From Pleomorphomonas diazotrophica (GTDB lineage Bacteria > Pseudomonadota > Alphaproteobacteria > Rhizobiales > Pleomorphomonadaceae): a stretch of 64,000 nucleotides of DNA. The notes under the pieces were generated by a model. The model made no database searches and was not told the origin of the DNA. It was given only the letters and a program-made list of their open reading frames with translations. The position numbers were made by a program, and so were the translations under genes. Below, in pieces: positions 57,021 to 64,000 of the stretch (positions within the stretch are counted from its first letter, which is position 1; every line of letters begins with the position of its first letter). Location: NCBI RefSeq assembly GCF_002844595.1, contig NZ_PJNW01000012.1:1-64000 (forward strand). The letters are read 5' to 3'.

Positions 57021-57045
57021 CAGGGATGGCCGCCCCAGTAGAGTT

Positions 57046-58104
57046 TCACGCGATGCGGCCGAACCAGAGCATGGAGAGGCACCCCGCCGCGAGCGCGAAC
57101 AGGGCGCCGATGCCGGCGAAGATGAAGGAGATTTCGGTCAGCTTGGTCTCGGTGACGAGCTTGGCCGACAGCGACTGGTAGACCTGCGTGAGGTCCTCGG
57201 AGGAGCGGGCCTCGAAGAACTGGCCCTCGGTGATGCGGGCGATGGTCTTCAGCGTTTCGAGGTCGGGCTGGGTGCGCCAGGAACCGCCCTCGACGGCCAC
57301 CACGTCTCCGCTCGGCGAGCCGAAGCCCACGGTATAGACGCGCACGCCATAGTCGGCGGCGGTCTGCCCGGCCTTGATGGGATCGGGGCCGGTGGTGGTG
57401 CCGCCATCGGTCAGGAGGACGATCACCGCGTTCTGGTAGGAGCCCGGCGGCACCGGGATGTGCGGCATCTTCTCCACCGTGCTCTCCGGATCGTCCAGCG
57501 ACCGGCTGGGTGGCTTGGGCGCGCTGTCCGGCGGCCCCAGGCTGTCCTCAATGCCCTCGAAATCCTCGTCGGGGAAGATGGTGGCGAGCGAGGTCAGCAC
57601 GCCCGAGCCCACCGCCGTGCCGCGCCGCGTCTCGAAGCGGTCGATCGCCTGCGACAGCGCCTCGCGGTCGAGGGTGGGCGGCTGCACCAGATAGGCGGCG
57701 GAGGCGAACACCACGATGCCGATCTGCACGTCGGCCGGCTGGCCGGCGATGAACTCCTTGGCGGCCGCCTGCGAGGCGGCGATGCGCGACGGCGGCACGT
57801 CCTGCGCCCGCATGGAGCCGGATACGTCCATGGCGAGAATGGTGGTGGCGCGCGAGGAGGCGAGCGTCATCACCGCCGCCGGCCGGGCGACGGCGAGGAT
57901 CAGCACGGCGATGGCGATGAGCAACAAGGCGGGCGGCACATGGCGGCGCCAGCCCGCGCCCCGGCCCATGGCCTGCCTGACCATGGCGAGGTTGGAGTAG
58001 CGGACGGCCGTCCGCTTCCGCCGCCGGAGCATGAGGATATAGAGCCCGATCATCAGCGGAACGAGCAGCAACAGCCAGAGCATGGGCATCCAGATGAAGG
58101 TCAT
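57046..58104 (-). CDS. VWA-domain membrane protein (BatA-like)
   Basis: A 352-residue protein. Two N-terminal membrane helices (IWMPMLWLLLLVPLMIGLYILML and VPPALLLIAIAVLILAVARPAAV) precede a von Willebrand A domain with the MIDAS motif ILAMDVSGSMRAQDV and NAVIVLLTDGGTTTG. A C-terminal helix is FIFAGIGALFALAAGCLSMLWF. This is the BatA-type partner of MoxR ATPases, which act in folding, metal insertion or stress tolerance. The operon here is moxR, DUF58, VWA only; second VWA, DUF4381 and TPR genes usual in such clusters are missing. The gene lies between two R2 copies in direct orientation. Confidence 0.9.
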   Translation of the reverse strand: MTFIWMPMLWLLLLVPLMIGLYILMLRRRKRTAVRYSNLAMVRQAMGRGAGWRRHVPPALLLIAIAVLILAVARPAAVMTLASSRATTILAMDVSGSMRAQDVPPSRIAASQAAAKEFIAGQPADVQIGIVVFASAAYLVQPPTLDREALSQAIDRFETRRGTAVGSGVLTSLATIFPDEDFEGIEDSLGPPDSAPKPPSRSLDDPESTVEKMPHIPVPPGSYQNAVIVLLTDGGTTTGPDPIKAGQTAADYGVRVYTVGFGSPSGDVVAVEGGSWRTQPDLETLKTIARITEGQFFEARSSEDLTQVYQSLSAKLVTETKLTEISFIFAGIGALFALAAGCLSMLWFGRIA

Positions 58105-58144
58105 GGCGTCACCCTCTTAGTCACCTCCCTGGGCGCCTGCCCCA

Positions 58145-58263
58145 AAACTCGCTGGGCGAGGCAGATAGCGATGGTTTCGAGAACCGGAGCGGAGCGAACT
58201 TTGGGGTTCGTGAGCACCGGAAGCGCAGAAATCGAAGCTAGATGCCCGCCCCAGTAGAGTTTT
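58145..58263. repeat. R2 element, copy C, overlapping the DUF58 3' end
   Basis: Ends AAACTCGCTGGGCGAGG and CCCCAGTAGAGTTTTGG. Same orientation as copy B. It separates the DUF58 and VWA genes and provides the final codons of DUF58. Confidence 0.88.
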
Positions 58264-59185
58264 GGGACAGGCGCCCCGGCAGGCCGCCGCCCAGCCCGGC
58301 GCCCATCCTGCGCAGATCGGCAAAGCGCAGGATGGCGTCGAGCAGGTCGTCGGCGGTGGACAACTCCAGCACATCCGTTCCGGCCCGCCCGAAGGCATCG
58401 TAAAGCGCCGCTTCCCGCCGCTCCGCCTCGGCCAGGAAGCGCCGGCGGAAGCCCCGGTCGGCGGTGTCGACGAAAAGCTGCTCGCCGCTTTCGGCATCCT
58501 CGATGAGCATCATTCCGAGGTTGGGCAGCGCGCCTTCCAGCGGATCGAAAAGCCGCACCGCCACCACCTCGTGGTGCCGGCTCAACTCGGCGAGCGCCCG
58601 TTCCCAGCCGGGTCGGGAGATGAAGTCTGACAGCACGAAGACCAGCGACCGCCGCTTCAGCGCCTTGAGCGACCGGCCGAGGAAAGCGCCGAGGTCGGTC
58701 TCCGGCGCGCGCAACAGGCGCGGGTGGGTGAGGACCTTGGCGAGGAGATGCAACACGTGCCGGCGACCGCCGCGCGGCGGCACCACGAACTCGTCGATGC
58801 CGTTGAACAGGATGGCGCCGGCCATGTTGCCCCGCCGGGTCAAGAGGCGAGCCAGCACGGCGGTGAACTCGGCCAGCACCTGCCGCTTGCTGATCTCGCC
58901 CGAGCCGAAATCCACCGAGGGGCTCAAATCGAGCAGGAACCAGGCGGTCAGCTCGCGCTCCTCGTTGTAGACGCGCACATGCGGCTCGCCGGTGCGCGCC
59001 GTCACGTTCCAGTCGATGTGGCGCACGTCGTCATGGGCCTGATAGGCGCGTAGATCGGCGAGATCGAGGCCCATGCCACGGAACAGCGTGCGATAGTCCC
59101 CCTGCAGCAGTCCGTCGAGCCGGCGGACCACCGTCCACTCCAATCGGCGGAGCACCGATTCAGCCTGATGCGGCGACGCGGACAT
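58238..59185 (-). CDS. DUF58 family protein
   Basis: A 315-residue VWA-like protein. LDGLLQGDYRTLFRGMGLDLADLRAYQAHDDVRHIDWNVTARTGEPHVRVYNEERELTAWFLLDLSPSVDFG contains the DUF58 signature (the D-R-ID-W region and then a DxSxS-like LDLSPSVDF). It is the usual middle partner of MoxR-type ATPases. The last residues (RLSQNSTGAGI) are encoded by the end of an R2 element, so the native C-terminus has been replaced. Its start overlaps the moxR stop by 26 bases. Confidence 0.9.
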   Translation of the reverse strand: MSASPHQAESVLRRLEWTVVRRLDGLLQGDYRTLFRGMGLDLADLRAYQAHDDVRHIDWNVTARTGEPHVRVYNEERELTAWFLLDLSPSVDFGSGEISKRQVLAEFTAVLARLLTRRGNMAGAILFNGIDEFVVPPRGGRRHVLHLLAKVLTHPRLLRAPETDLGAFLGRSLKALKRRSLVFVLSDFISRPGWERALAELSRHHEVVAVRLFDPLEGALPNLGMMLIEDAESGEQLFVDTADRGFRRRFLAEAERREAALYDAFGRAGTDVLELSTADDLLDAILRFADLRRMGAGLGGGLPGRLSQNSTGAGI

Positions 59186-60176
59186 GGGCCTCCAGGGGTT
59201 TGTCGGGGGCGGGAACGGCTTTCAGGATGGCCGAGACGATGTCGTCGGCGGACACGGACTCCGACAGCGCCTCGTAGGACAGCACGACGCGGTGGCGCAG
59301 CACGTCGGCGGTGACGTCGATCACGTCTTCCGGCAGCACGTAGTCGCGGCCGCGCAACAGGGCGAGCGCCCGCCCGGCGGCGATCATGCCGATGGTGGCG
59401 CGCGGCGAGGCGCCATAGAGGATCAGCCGGGAAAGATCCTTGAGGCCGGCGAGGTCCGGCGTCCGTGTGGCCGCCACCACGCGCACCGCGAACTGGATCA
59501 GCGACGGGTCGACGTAGATCTGCCGGCAGCGGGCCTGCAGCGCCATGAGCTGGCCGGCATCGGTCACCCGCGCCACAGTCGGCGGCGGGGCGATCGACCG
59601 GGAGACGATGACGAACTCCTCCTCCTCGCTGGGGTAGCCGACCAGCACCTTCATCATGAAGCGGTCGACCTGCGCCTCCGGCAGCGGATAGGTGCCCTCG
59701 GTCTCGATCGGGTTCTGCGTCGCCATCACCACGAAGGGGCTGGGCACCTTGTGCGTCTCGCCGGCAATCGTCACCTGCCGCTCCTGCATCACTTCGAGGA
59801 GCGCGCTCTGCACCTTGGGCGGCGCGCGATTGATCTCGTCGGCGAGCAGCAGGTTGGCGAAGGCCGGGCCGAGCGAGGTGGTGAACTCGCCGGATTTCTG
59901 GTTGTAGATGCGAGTGCCTACGAGATCGGACGGCACCAGGTCGGGTGTGAACTGAATGCGCTTGAAGCTGCCCCGGATCACCTCGGCCAGCGTGTTGACG
60001 GTCAGCGTCTTGGCAAGGCCCGGCACGCCCTCGACGAGAAGATGCCCGCCGGAAAGAAGGGCGATCAGCACCCGCTCCAGGAAATGGTCCTGGCCGACGA
60101 CGACCTTCTTCACCTCATAGAGGATCTGCTCCATCTGCTGGGCCGCCTCGGGGGCGGAAACGGCGGGTTCGGTCAT
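59160..60176 (-). CDS. MoxR family AAA+ ATPase
   Basis: A 338-residue AAA+ ATPase. Walker A is LLVEGVPGLAKTLTVNTLA (about residues 48-66), Walker B is ANLLLADEINRAPPKVQSALLEVMQERQVTI, with sensor VVMATQNPIETEGTYPLPEAQVDRF. It acts as a chaperone for its DUF58/VWA partners, which are encoded directly downstream. The start follows a trypsin-like protease gene with an 18-bp gap, so protease, moxR, DUF58 and VWA probably share one transcript. Confidence 0.93.
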   Translation of the reverse strand: MTEPAVSAPEAAQQMEQILYEVKKVVVGQDHFLERVLIALLSGGHLLVEGVPGLAKTLTVNTLAEVIRGSFKRIQFTPDLVPSDLVGTRIYNQKSGEFTTSLGPAFANLLLADEINRAPPKVQSALLEVMQERQVTIAGETHKVPSPFVVMATQNPIETEGTYPLPEAQVDRFMMKVLVGYPSEEEEFVIVSRSIAPPPTVARVTDAGQLMALQARCRQIYVDPSLIQFAVRVVAATRTPDLAGLKDLSRLILYGASPRATIGMIAAGRALALLRGRDYVLPEDVIDVTADVLRHRVVLSYEALSESVSADDIVSAILKAVPAPDKPLEAHVRVAASG

Positions 60177-60194
60177 CGGCGGTCCTTTCCAAAA

Positions 60195-61247
60195 TCAAAG
60201 CGGTGACTCCCCGAGCCCGCCCATGGCGTTTTCGATCGGCACGGCGAAGCCGATGCCGGCGAAGGTGCGGACGCCTGAGGGGTTGACGATGGCGGTGACG
60301 ATGCCCACCACCTCGCCGTCGGCGTTGACCAGCGGCCCGCCGGAGTTGCCGGGGTTGGCCGCCGCGTCGAACTGGATGAGGTTGCCGAGCACCCGGCCCC
60401 CCTCTTCGTCGCCGAACTGCCGCTTCAGGCCCGACACCACGCCGGCGGTAGCCGAGGGGCCGATGCCGAAGGGAAAACCCACGGCCAGCACGTCGTCGCC
60501 GGGCCGGAGGTTGGCGGTGGAAGAGAGCGTCGCCGGCTGGAGGTCGTCGGGCAGCACGTCCGGCTGGAGAACGGCGAGGTCGTGCTCCGGCTGGGCGCCG
60601 ACGATCAGCGCGTCGGACTCGGTGCCGTCGGCAAACACCACCCGGAGGCTGGGGGCGGCGGCCGCGACATGCAGGTTGGTGAGGATGGTTCCCCTCTCGT
60701 TGATGACCACGCCGGTGCCGACGGCCGAGAACCTCTTGTGGTAGTCCTCGTCGACGCCGTCCTTGGCGGCGGGCGACGACCTGAGATCGGGCGGCAGCGG
60801 GCCGTCTTCGGGCGTGTCGCCCAATCTGTCGTCCGCCTTGCCGTCGGGCTTATTGCCCGTGGGATCGAAGCCGTTCACCTCGACCACCGAGCCAATGATC
60901 TTGGCATAGGCGACCGAGGCCACCGAGGGCGGACGGGGCCGCTCGTCGAGTGCGAAGTTGACGGCCGCGTTGAGCTGCGGCTGGGTGAGACGCTGCGGCG
61001 CCGGCTCTGCGAACTGGTAAAGGCCGACCAGGGCGAGCGTCGTCGCCACGCTGATCGCCACCAGGAGCGGCCCCTGGTGCCGGCCGTAGAAGCCGGTCCA
61101 GCGGGCGCCGAGGCGCTGCCGGAGCGGCGGCTCGTCATGGTCGAAAGGGGTGATGAAGGCGGGCGTGGTGTCGTCGGGCGCAGGCCGCGTTGCATCGCCC
61201 GCCGCGCGCGGTTTGCCGGACCTGCTGATGATCGGCCGCTTCTTCAT
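60195..61247 (-). CDS. Membrane-anchored trypsin-like serine protease (S1C)
   Basis: A 350-residue protease. One membrane helix (about residues 60-80, PLLVAISVATTLALVGLYQF) puts the catalytic part in the periplasm. The triad is intact: ILTNLHVAAAAPS (His), AQPEHDLAVLQPD (Asp) and FDAAANPGNSGGPLVNADG (Ser). No PDZ domain is present, unlike DegP. GGGGG precedes the ATG. It leads the moxR cluster by 18 bp, suggesting envelope quality control, a combination I would treat as functionally linked but not proven. Confidence 0.9.
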   Translation of the reverse strand: MKKRPIISRSGKPRAAGDATRPAPDDTTPAFITPFDHDEPPLRQRLGARWTGFYGRHQGPLLVAISVATTLALVGLYQFAEPAPQRLTQPQLNAAVNFALDERPRPPSVASVAYAKIIGSVVEVNGFDPTGNKPDGKADDRLGDTPEDGPLPPDLRSSPAAKDGVDEDYHKRFSAVGTGVVINERGTILTNLHVAAAAPSLRVVFADGTESDALIVGAQPEHDLAVLQPDVLPDDLQPATLSSTANLRPGDDVLAVGFPFGIGPSATAGVVSGLKRQFGDEEGGRVLGNLIQFDAAANPGNSGGPLVNADGEVVGIVTAIVNPSGVRTFAGIGFAVPIENAMGGLGESPL

Positions 61248-61440
61248 GGTCGGTTCCCCCTGATCGGGTTGGAAGCCGGGAGACCTGAACGCGCCTGATA
61301 CGTGCTGAGTACGTAGAACAACGAGGGTACGGAAAAGCGGTTCCCCTGCCAACGACAAATGCCGCCCGGCGCCCGCCGCTCTCGCAAATGTGAAAATATG
61401 AGGCAGGATTAAACGGACGGCAGGTCGCACCGGTGAGATT
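61248..61440. other. Promoter region of the protease/moxR operon
   Basis: No gene seen. AT-rich patches at 61300-61420 (TACGTGCTGAGTACGTAG includes an ACGT-centred inverted repeat TACGTGCTGAGTACGTA) may hold the operon promoter on the minus strand. Confidence 0.4.
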
Positions 61441-61560
61441 CGCTATCCTATTGTTTTGTTTATATATAGCTCTGTCATCCCCGCGCAGGCCGCTTGAGTT
61501 CGCTCGCGAGTTCAAGGTGGACCTCAGGCAGGATGGAACGCAACGTCGATATCGCGCTCC
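61441..61560. repeat. R1 element, copy 15 (right half), with nested palindrome
   Basis: Centre TTGTTTTGTTTATATATAGC, right arm CCGCGCAGGC interrupted by the 24-bp palindrome at 61493-61516 (CTTGAGTTCGCT and its complement CTCGCGAGTTCAAG, one mismatch), resuming ACCTCAGGCAGG. No left arm remains. Confidence 0.9.
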
Positions 61561-61575
61561 ACTCCACAAACAGCA

Positions 61576-61604
61576 TCGCCGCGACCACCAGGTGATCGCG
61601 GCGA
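61576..61604 (-). terminator. Terminator of the ArsR-SRPBCC operon
   Basis: Minus strand stem TCGCCGCGATCA / TGGTCGCGGCGA (12 bp, one G-U pair) with a five-base loop, then TGCTGTTTGTGG. It lies 24 bases after the SRPBCC stop. Confidence 0.65.
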
Positions 61605-61628
61605 CAGCTATTCGGGATGTACCTCGCG

Positions 61629-62096
61629 TCAGAGCGTGACGGCGAGCTCGTCGAGCTGGGTCAGGCAGGTGCCCCAGCCCTCGGCAAAGCCCATGTCCTC
61701 GTGCTTCTTCCTGTCCTCGGGGCTCTTGTGGCGCACCAGCGCCCGGTAGCGCGTGCCGCCGGCCACCGCTTCCATGGTGATGTCGGCGGTGAGGAAGGCC
61801 TCGGCGTTGGGGCGGAACAGCGGCCCGAGGCCGTCCGTCCAGACCAGCCGCCGCTCCGGCTCGACCAGCAGCAGGCAGCCGGGCTTGTCGGGGAAGGCCT
61901 CGCCCTCGGGCGAGCACATGACGATGTTGAACACGCCGCCGGGGATGAGCTCCATCTCCGCCTTGACCACGCCATAGGGGCGCGGCGCGAACCATTGCTT
62001 CAGAAGCTCCGGCTCGGTCCAGGCGCGCCAGAGCTGGGCCGGGCTGGCCTTCACCGTGCGTTCGAGCAGCAGGTCCAGATCCTTATTCAGTTCCAT
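61629..62096 (-). CDS. SRPBCC/AHSA1 domain protein
   Basis: A 155-residue START-like protein: [53 protein letters not shown], then [16 protein letters not shown] and the helix [26 protein letters not shown], the AHSA1 pattern. The ATG at 62096 lies 13 bases before the end of the ArsR gene, so the two are co-translated. GAAGGAA precedes it. Function unknown, probably ligand binding in the response controlled by the ArsR protein. Confidence 0.9.
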   Translation of the reverse strand: MELNKDLDLLLERTVKASPAQLWRAWTEPELLKQWFAPRPYGVVKAEMELIPGGVFNIVMCSPEGEAFPDKPGCLLLVEPERRLVWTDGLGPLFRPNAEAFLTADITMEAVAGGTRYRALVRHKSPEDRKKHEDMGFAEGWGTCLTQLDELAVTL

Positions 62097-62424
62097 CGGG
62101 CGTTTCCTTCTTCGCCAGGGTTTCGACAAGAAAGTCCAGCCGGTCGAGCCGGTCCTCCCAGATGCGGCGCTCCCGCTCTAGCCAGTTTTGCGCCACCACG
62201 AGCGCGTTGGGGCGCAACTCGCACATGCGCACCCGCCCCACCTTGCGGGAGACGATGATGTCGGAGCTTTCCAGCACGCGCATGTGTTTCAGGAAGCTGG
62301 GCAGCGCCATGTCGTGGTGCTGCGCCAGATCGCCGACGCGGGCCGGCCCGCTGGCGAGTTGGGCGATGATGGCGCGGCGGGTGCCGTCGGCCAGGGAGTG
62401 GAAGATGCGATCAAGGTTATCCAT
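62083..62424 (-). CDS. ArsR family transcriptional regulator
   Basis: A 113-residue winged-helix regulator: [72 protein letters not shown]. No metal Cys motif. It is the first gene of an operon with an SRPBCC gene, parallel to the pair at 42973-43796. Two near-identical sites, TTATCCATATGGCTAACT and TTATCCATTTGGCTAAGT, overlap and precede its start, indicating autorepression. The last codons overlap the SRPBCC start. Confidence 0.92.
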   Translation of the reverse strand: MDNLDRIFHSLADGTRRAIIAQLASGPARVGDLAQHHDMALPSFLKHMRVLESSDIIVSRKVGRVRMCELRPNALVVAQNWLERERRIWEDRLDRLDFLVETLAKKETPDGTE

Positions 62425-62483
62425 ATGGCTAACTAATCACGAGAGGCAGCACCCTGTCAAGACAGTTATCCATTTGGCTAAGT
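62417..62483. promoter_or_regulatory. Doubled ArsR operator
   Basis: TTATCCATATGGCTAACT (62417-62434, covering the start codon) and TTATCCATTTGGCTAAGT (62466-62483), 16 of 18 identical, 49 bp apart. The CCATATGG core is palindromic. Confidence 0.65.
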
Positions 62484-62512
62484 TTTATCGCCGCAAGCGG
62501 ATTATCATGTTG

Positions 62513-62818
62513 ATTTATATAGATTAATCGTCATCCCCGCGAAGGCCGCTTGAACTCGCGCGCGAATTCAAGGTGGACCTCGGGCAGGAAGGAGCTCGGC
62601 GCCACTATCGCGCTCCCTGCACCACCGCCCGATATCAACGGCTCGCTCTACCGTCCTGAGGTTCTTGCCTTCGCGAGAATGACAGTCTTATGGAGAGGGG
62701 AGACAGGCCGGCGGTCGCAAGGCAACGCGCTATCTAATTGTTTTGTATCAATTAATTGCCATCCCCGCGCAGGCGGGGACCTCAGGCAGATAGAGGCGCA
62801 ACGTCGATATCACACTCC
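62513..62818. repeat. R1 element, copy 16 (two units), first with nested palindrome
   Basis: A right-half unit (62513-62615) with the 24-bp palindrome variant at 62549-62572 in its arm, followed by a complete unit (62628-62818) with arms CCTGAGGTTCTTGCCTTCGC and CCCGCGCAGGCGGGGACC. It fills the gap between ArsR and LysE genes. Confidence 0.9.
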
Positions 62819-62820
62819 CC

Positions 62821-63432
62821 CTATCCCCCCACCACCAAACTCCCCGCGATCGCCCACATGATCGCGGCTATCGCCCCCTCCAGCAGCCTCCACGCCGTCG
62901 GCTGGGCGAAGATCGGGCGGAGCTTCGCCGCCCCATAGCCGAGCGAGAAGAAGAAGCCGAAGGAGGAGGTCATGGCGCCCAGCGCGAAGGCCGCCTCCTC
63001 ACCCGGATATTGCGTGGAGATGGTGCCGAGCAGCACCACCGTGTCGAGATAGACGTGCGGGTTGAGCCAGGTGATGGCGAGGCAGGCGACAAGCGTCGGC
63101 CAGAGCGGCGTCGGTCCGTTGCCGCCGCTGACATCCAGCGCGCCATGCGACCTCACGGCCGACATGAGGTTCCTGAAGCCATAGACGGCGAGGAAGGCGG
63201 CTCCGCCGAAGCGCATCACCGGGTCGAGCCAAGGCAGCACGGCGGCGATGCGGCCGAAACTGGTGACGCCCAGGACGATCAGCGCCACGTCCGACAGCGC
63301 GCAGGTCAGGCAGACGGCGAAGACGTGCCCACCCTTCAGCCCCTGCCGCAGCACGAAGGCATTCTGCGCGCCGATGGCGACGATCAGGCTGAGGCCCATG
63401 CCCAGCCCGGAAAGATAAGCCGAAAGATCCAC
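62821..63432 (-). CDS. lysE: LysE/ArgO family amino acid exporter
   Basis: A 203-residue inner-membrane protein with six helices, starting LSAYLSGLGMGLSLIVAIGAQNAFVLRQGLKGGHVFAV, the AIGAQNAFVLRQG motif being specific to LysE/ArgO. Also CALSDVALIVLGVTSFG and LVACLAITWLNPHVYLDTVVLLGTIS. It exports basic amino acids such as lysine, arginine or analogues. It is divergent from an ArgP/LysG-type LysR gene, its usual activator. The symbol reflects family; ArgO would also fit. Confidence 0.93.
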   Translation of the reverse strand: MDLSAYLSGLGMGLSLIVAIGAQNAFVLRQGLKGGHVFAVCLTCALSDVALIVLGVTSFGRIAAVLPWLDPVMRFGGAAFLAVYGFRNLMSAVRSHGALDVSGGNGPTPLWPTLVACLAITWLNPHVYLDTVVLLGTISTQYPGEEAAFALGAMTSSFGFFFSLGYGAAKLRPIFAQPTAWRLLEGAIAAIMWAIAGSLVVGG

Positions 63433-63517
63433 TGGAGCCCCCTGTTCGCCCAGATGGACTAGACGGCCCCAGAGGATTAGACAAATTAAACCTGCTTATC
63501 TTGGATTAGCCCCGCTA

Positions 63518-64000
63518 ATGATCGACTATTCCGCCGCCCTCGCCGTCGCCGCCATCGTCCGCACCGGCAGTTTCGAGAAGGCCGCCAAGGCGCTCTCCGT
63601 CACGCCCTCGGCCATCTCGCAACGGGTGCGGCTTCTGGAGGAGCGGCTCGGCGCCGTGCTGATCGAGCGCGGCACGCCCTGCACCGCCACGGAAAAGGGC
63701 GCCTGGCTCTGCCGGCATGTCGAGCTGGTGGGCATGCTGGAAAGCGACCTTCTGGAGCGGCTGCCTGGCCTCGGCGACCCCCTGTCCGGCCCGGTCACCC
63801 TCGATATCGCCGTCAATGCCGACAGCCTCGGCACCTGGTTCATGCCGGCCGCCGCCGCCTTCGCCGAACGCACCAAGGCCATGCTCAGGATCGCCGTCGA
63901 TGACCAGGACCACACGGCCGACTGGCTGAGGCGCGGCCATGTGGTGGCCGCCGTCACCTCGCTGTCAAAGCCGGTGGCCGGTTGCAAGGTCAGCCCGCTC
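63518..64000 (+). CDS. argP: LysR regulator of the ArgP/LysG type, truncated by window end
   Basis: The first 161 codons of a LysR protein: YSAALAVAAIVRTGSFEKAAKALSVTPSAISQRVRLLEERLGAVLIERGTPCTATEKGAWLCRHVELV is the ArgP/LysG DNA-binding domain, with the first half of the effector domain after it (VTLDIAVNADSLGTWFMPA). It is divergent from the lysE gene. Such regulators activate the exporter in response to lysine or arginine. The gene continues past base 64000. Confidence 0.9.
   Translation, partial: MIDYSAALAVAAIVRTGSFEKAAKALSVTPSAISQRVRLLEERLGAVLIERGTPCTATEKGAWLCRHVELVGMLESDLLERLPGLGDPLSGPVTLDIAVNADSLGTWFMPAAAAFAERTKAMLRIAVDDQDHTADWLRRGHVVAAVTSLSKPVAGCKVSPL

Larger units (their letters stand above)
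56822..57046. repeat. R2 element, copy B, enlarged by nested repeats
   Basis: Left end AAACTCGCTGGGGTGAG, right end CCGCCCCAGTAGAGTTT ending at the VWA gene stop. Relative to copies A and C it has two insertions: an R4 copy at 56881-56933 and a hairpin at 56977-57020. So it is a composite of three repeat families. Confidence 0.85.

Noticed and set aside
12-62818. Regularly recurring palindromes as a CRISPR array
   Set aside because: The copies are dispersed over 62 kb as single units with variable structure; there is no tandem repeat-spacer pattern and no cas gene.

Overview
The window is a high-GC chromosomal segment with the gene content of an alphaproteobacterium, most likely of the order Hyphomicrobiales. 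The pointers are the families present (LysE/ArgP pair, 25-kDa-type outer-membrane barrel, DUF3060, HTH antitoxin of the COG2944 type, MoxR/DUF58/VWA cluster) and the dispersed palindromes, some of which resemble repeats familiar from that order. Genus-level placement is not possible from sequence alone. No rRNA, tRNA, CRISPR array, complete insertion sequence or prophage was seen.

Layout. 1-1200: a 43-residue Cys-rich peptide gene diverging from a DUF3060 gene, both between exact 100-bp direct repeats. 1200-10000: sugar catabolism parts (FGGY kinase, fucose/arabinose-isomerase-like enzyme, LacI regulator) split by small enzymes and by an AT-richer DUF262 (GmrSD-type) defence gene. 10000-21600: a chemoreceptor, a small P-loop kinase, SDR/TetR and MarR/membrane-protein divergent pairs, an outer-membrane barrel, a nucleotidyltransferase behind a leader-peptide/terminator arrangement, a phytanoyl-CoA dioxygenase-like gene and a thioesterase. 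22000-27600: an RND efflux operon (small protein, permease, adaptor) with a divergent TetR regulator and two clear operators. 28000-32400: an orphan HTH antitoxin, a frameshifted TetR relic and a 1284-residue SIR2 protein resembling the anti-phage sirtuin Dsr1. 32500-46500: mainly small divergent regulator/target units (AraC with methyltransferase, ArsR with SRPBCC and GST, TetR with dehydrogenase), plus transporters, a GNAT, OsmC and a streptomycin-6-kinase-like enzyme. 46600-55200: a P450, three small hydrophilic proteins, an AI-2E family transporter, an APH(3')-like kinase, an HD-GYP phosphodiesterase and a nitrilase. 55200-64000: LysR, tautomerase, VWA/DUF58/MoxR, a membrane-anchored trypsin-like protease, ArsR/SRPBCC, LysE and a truncated ArgP.

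The strongest large-scale signal is not a gene. About sixteen copies of a 130-300 bp element (called R1 here) fill the gaps between genes. R1 has outer inverted ends of the type GGAGCCCTATATCGGC / GCCGATATAGGGCTCC and two head-to-head hairpin arms, like a MITE or BIME. Five copies carry a second, perfect or near-perfect 24-bp palindrome spliced into one arm. Three further families (R2, R3, R4) also sit at gene ends. R2 and R1 have each supplied the last codons and stop of a gene, one copy of R2 contains other repeats, and R3 shows compensatory changes in its terminal stem between its two copies.

Regulatory architecture is unusually readable: several divergent pairs have palindromic or doubled operators between them. 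Defence and resistance genes (DUF262, SIR2, RND pump, two antibiotic-kinase families) are scattered rather than grouped.
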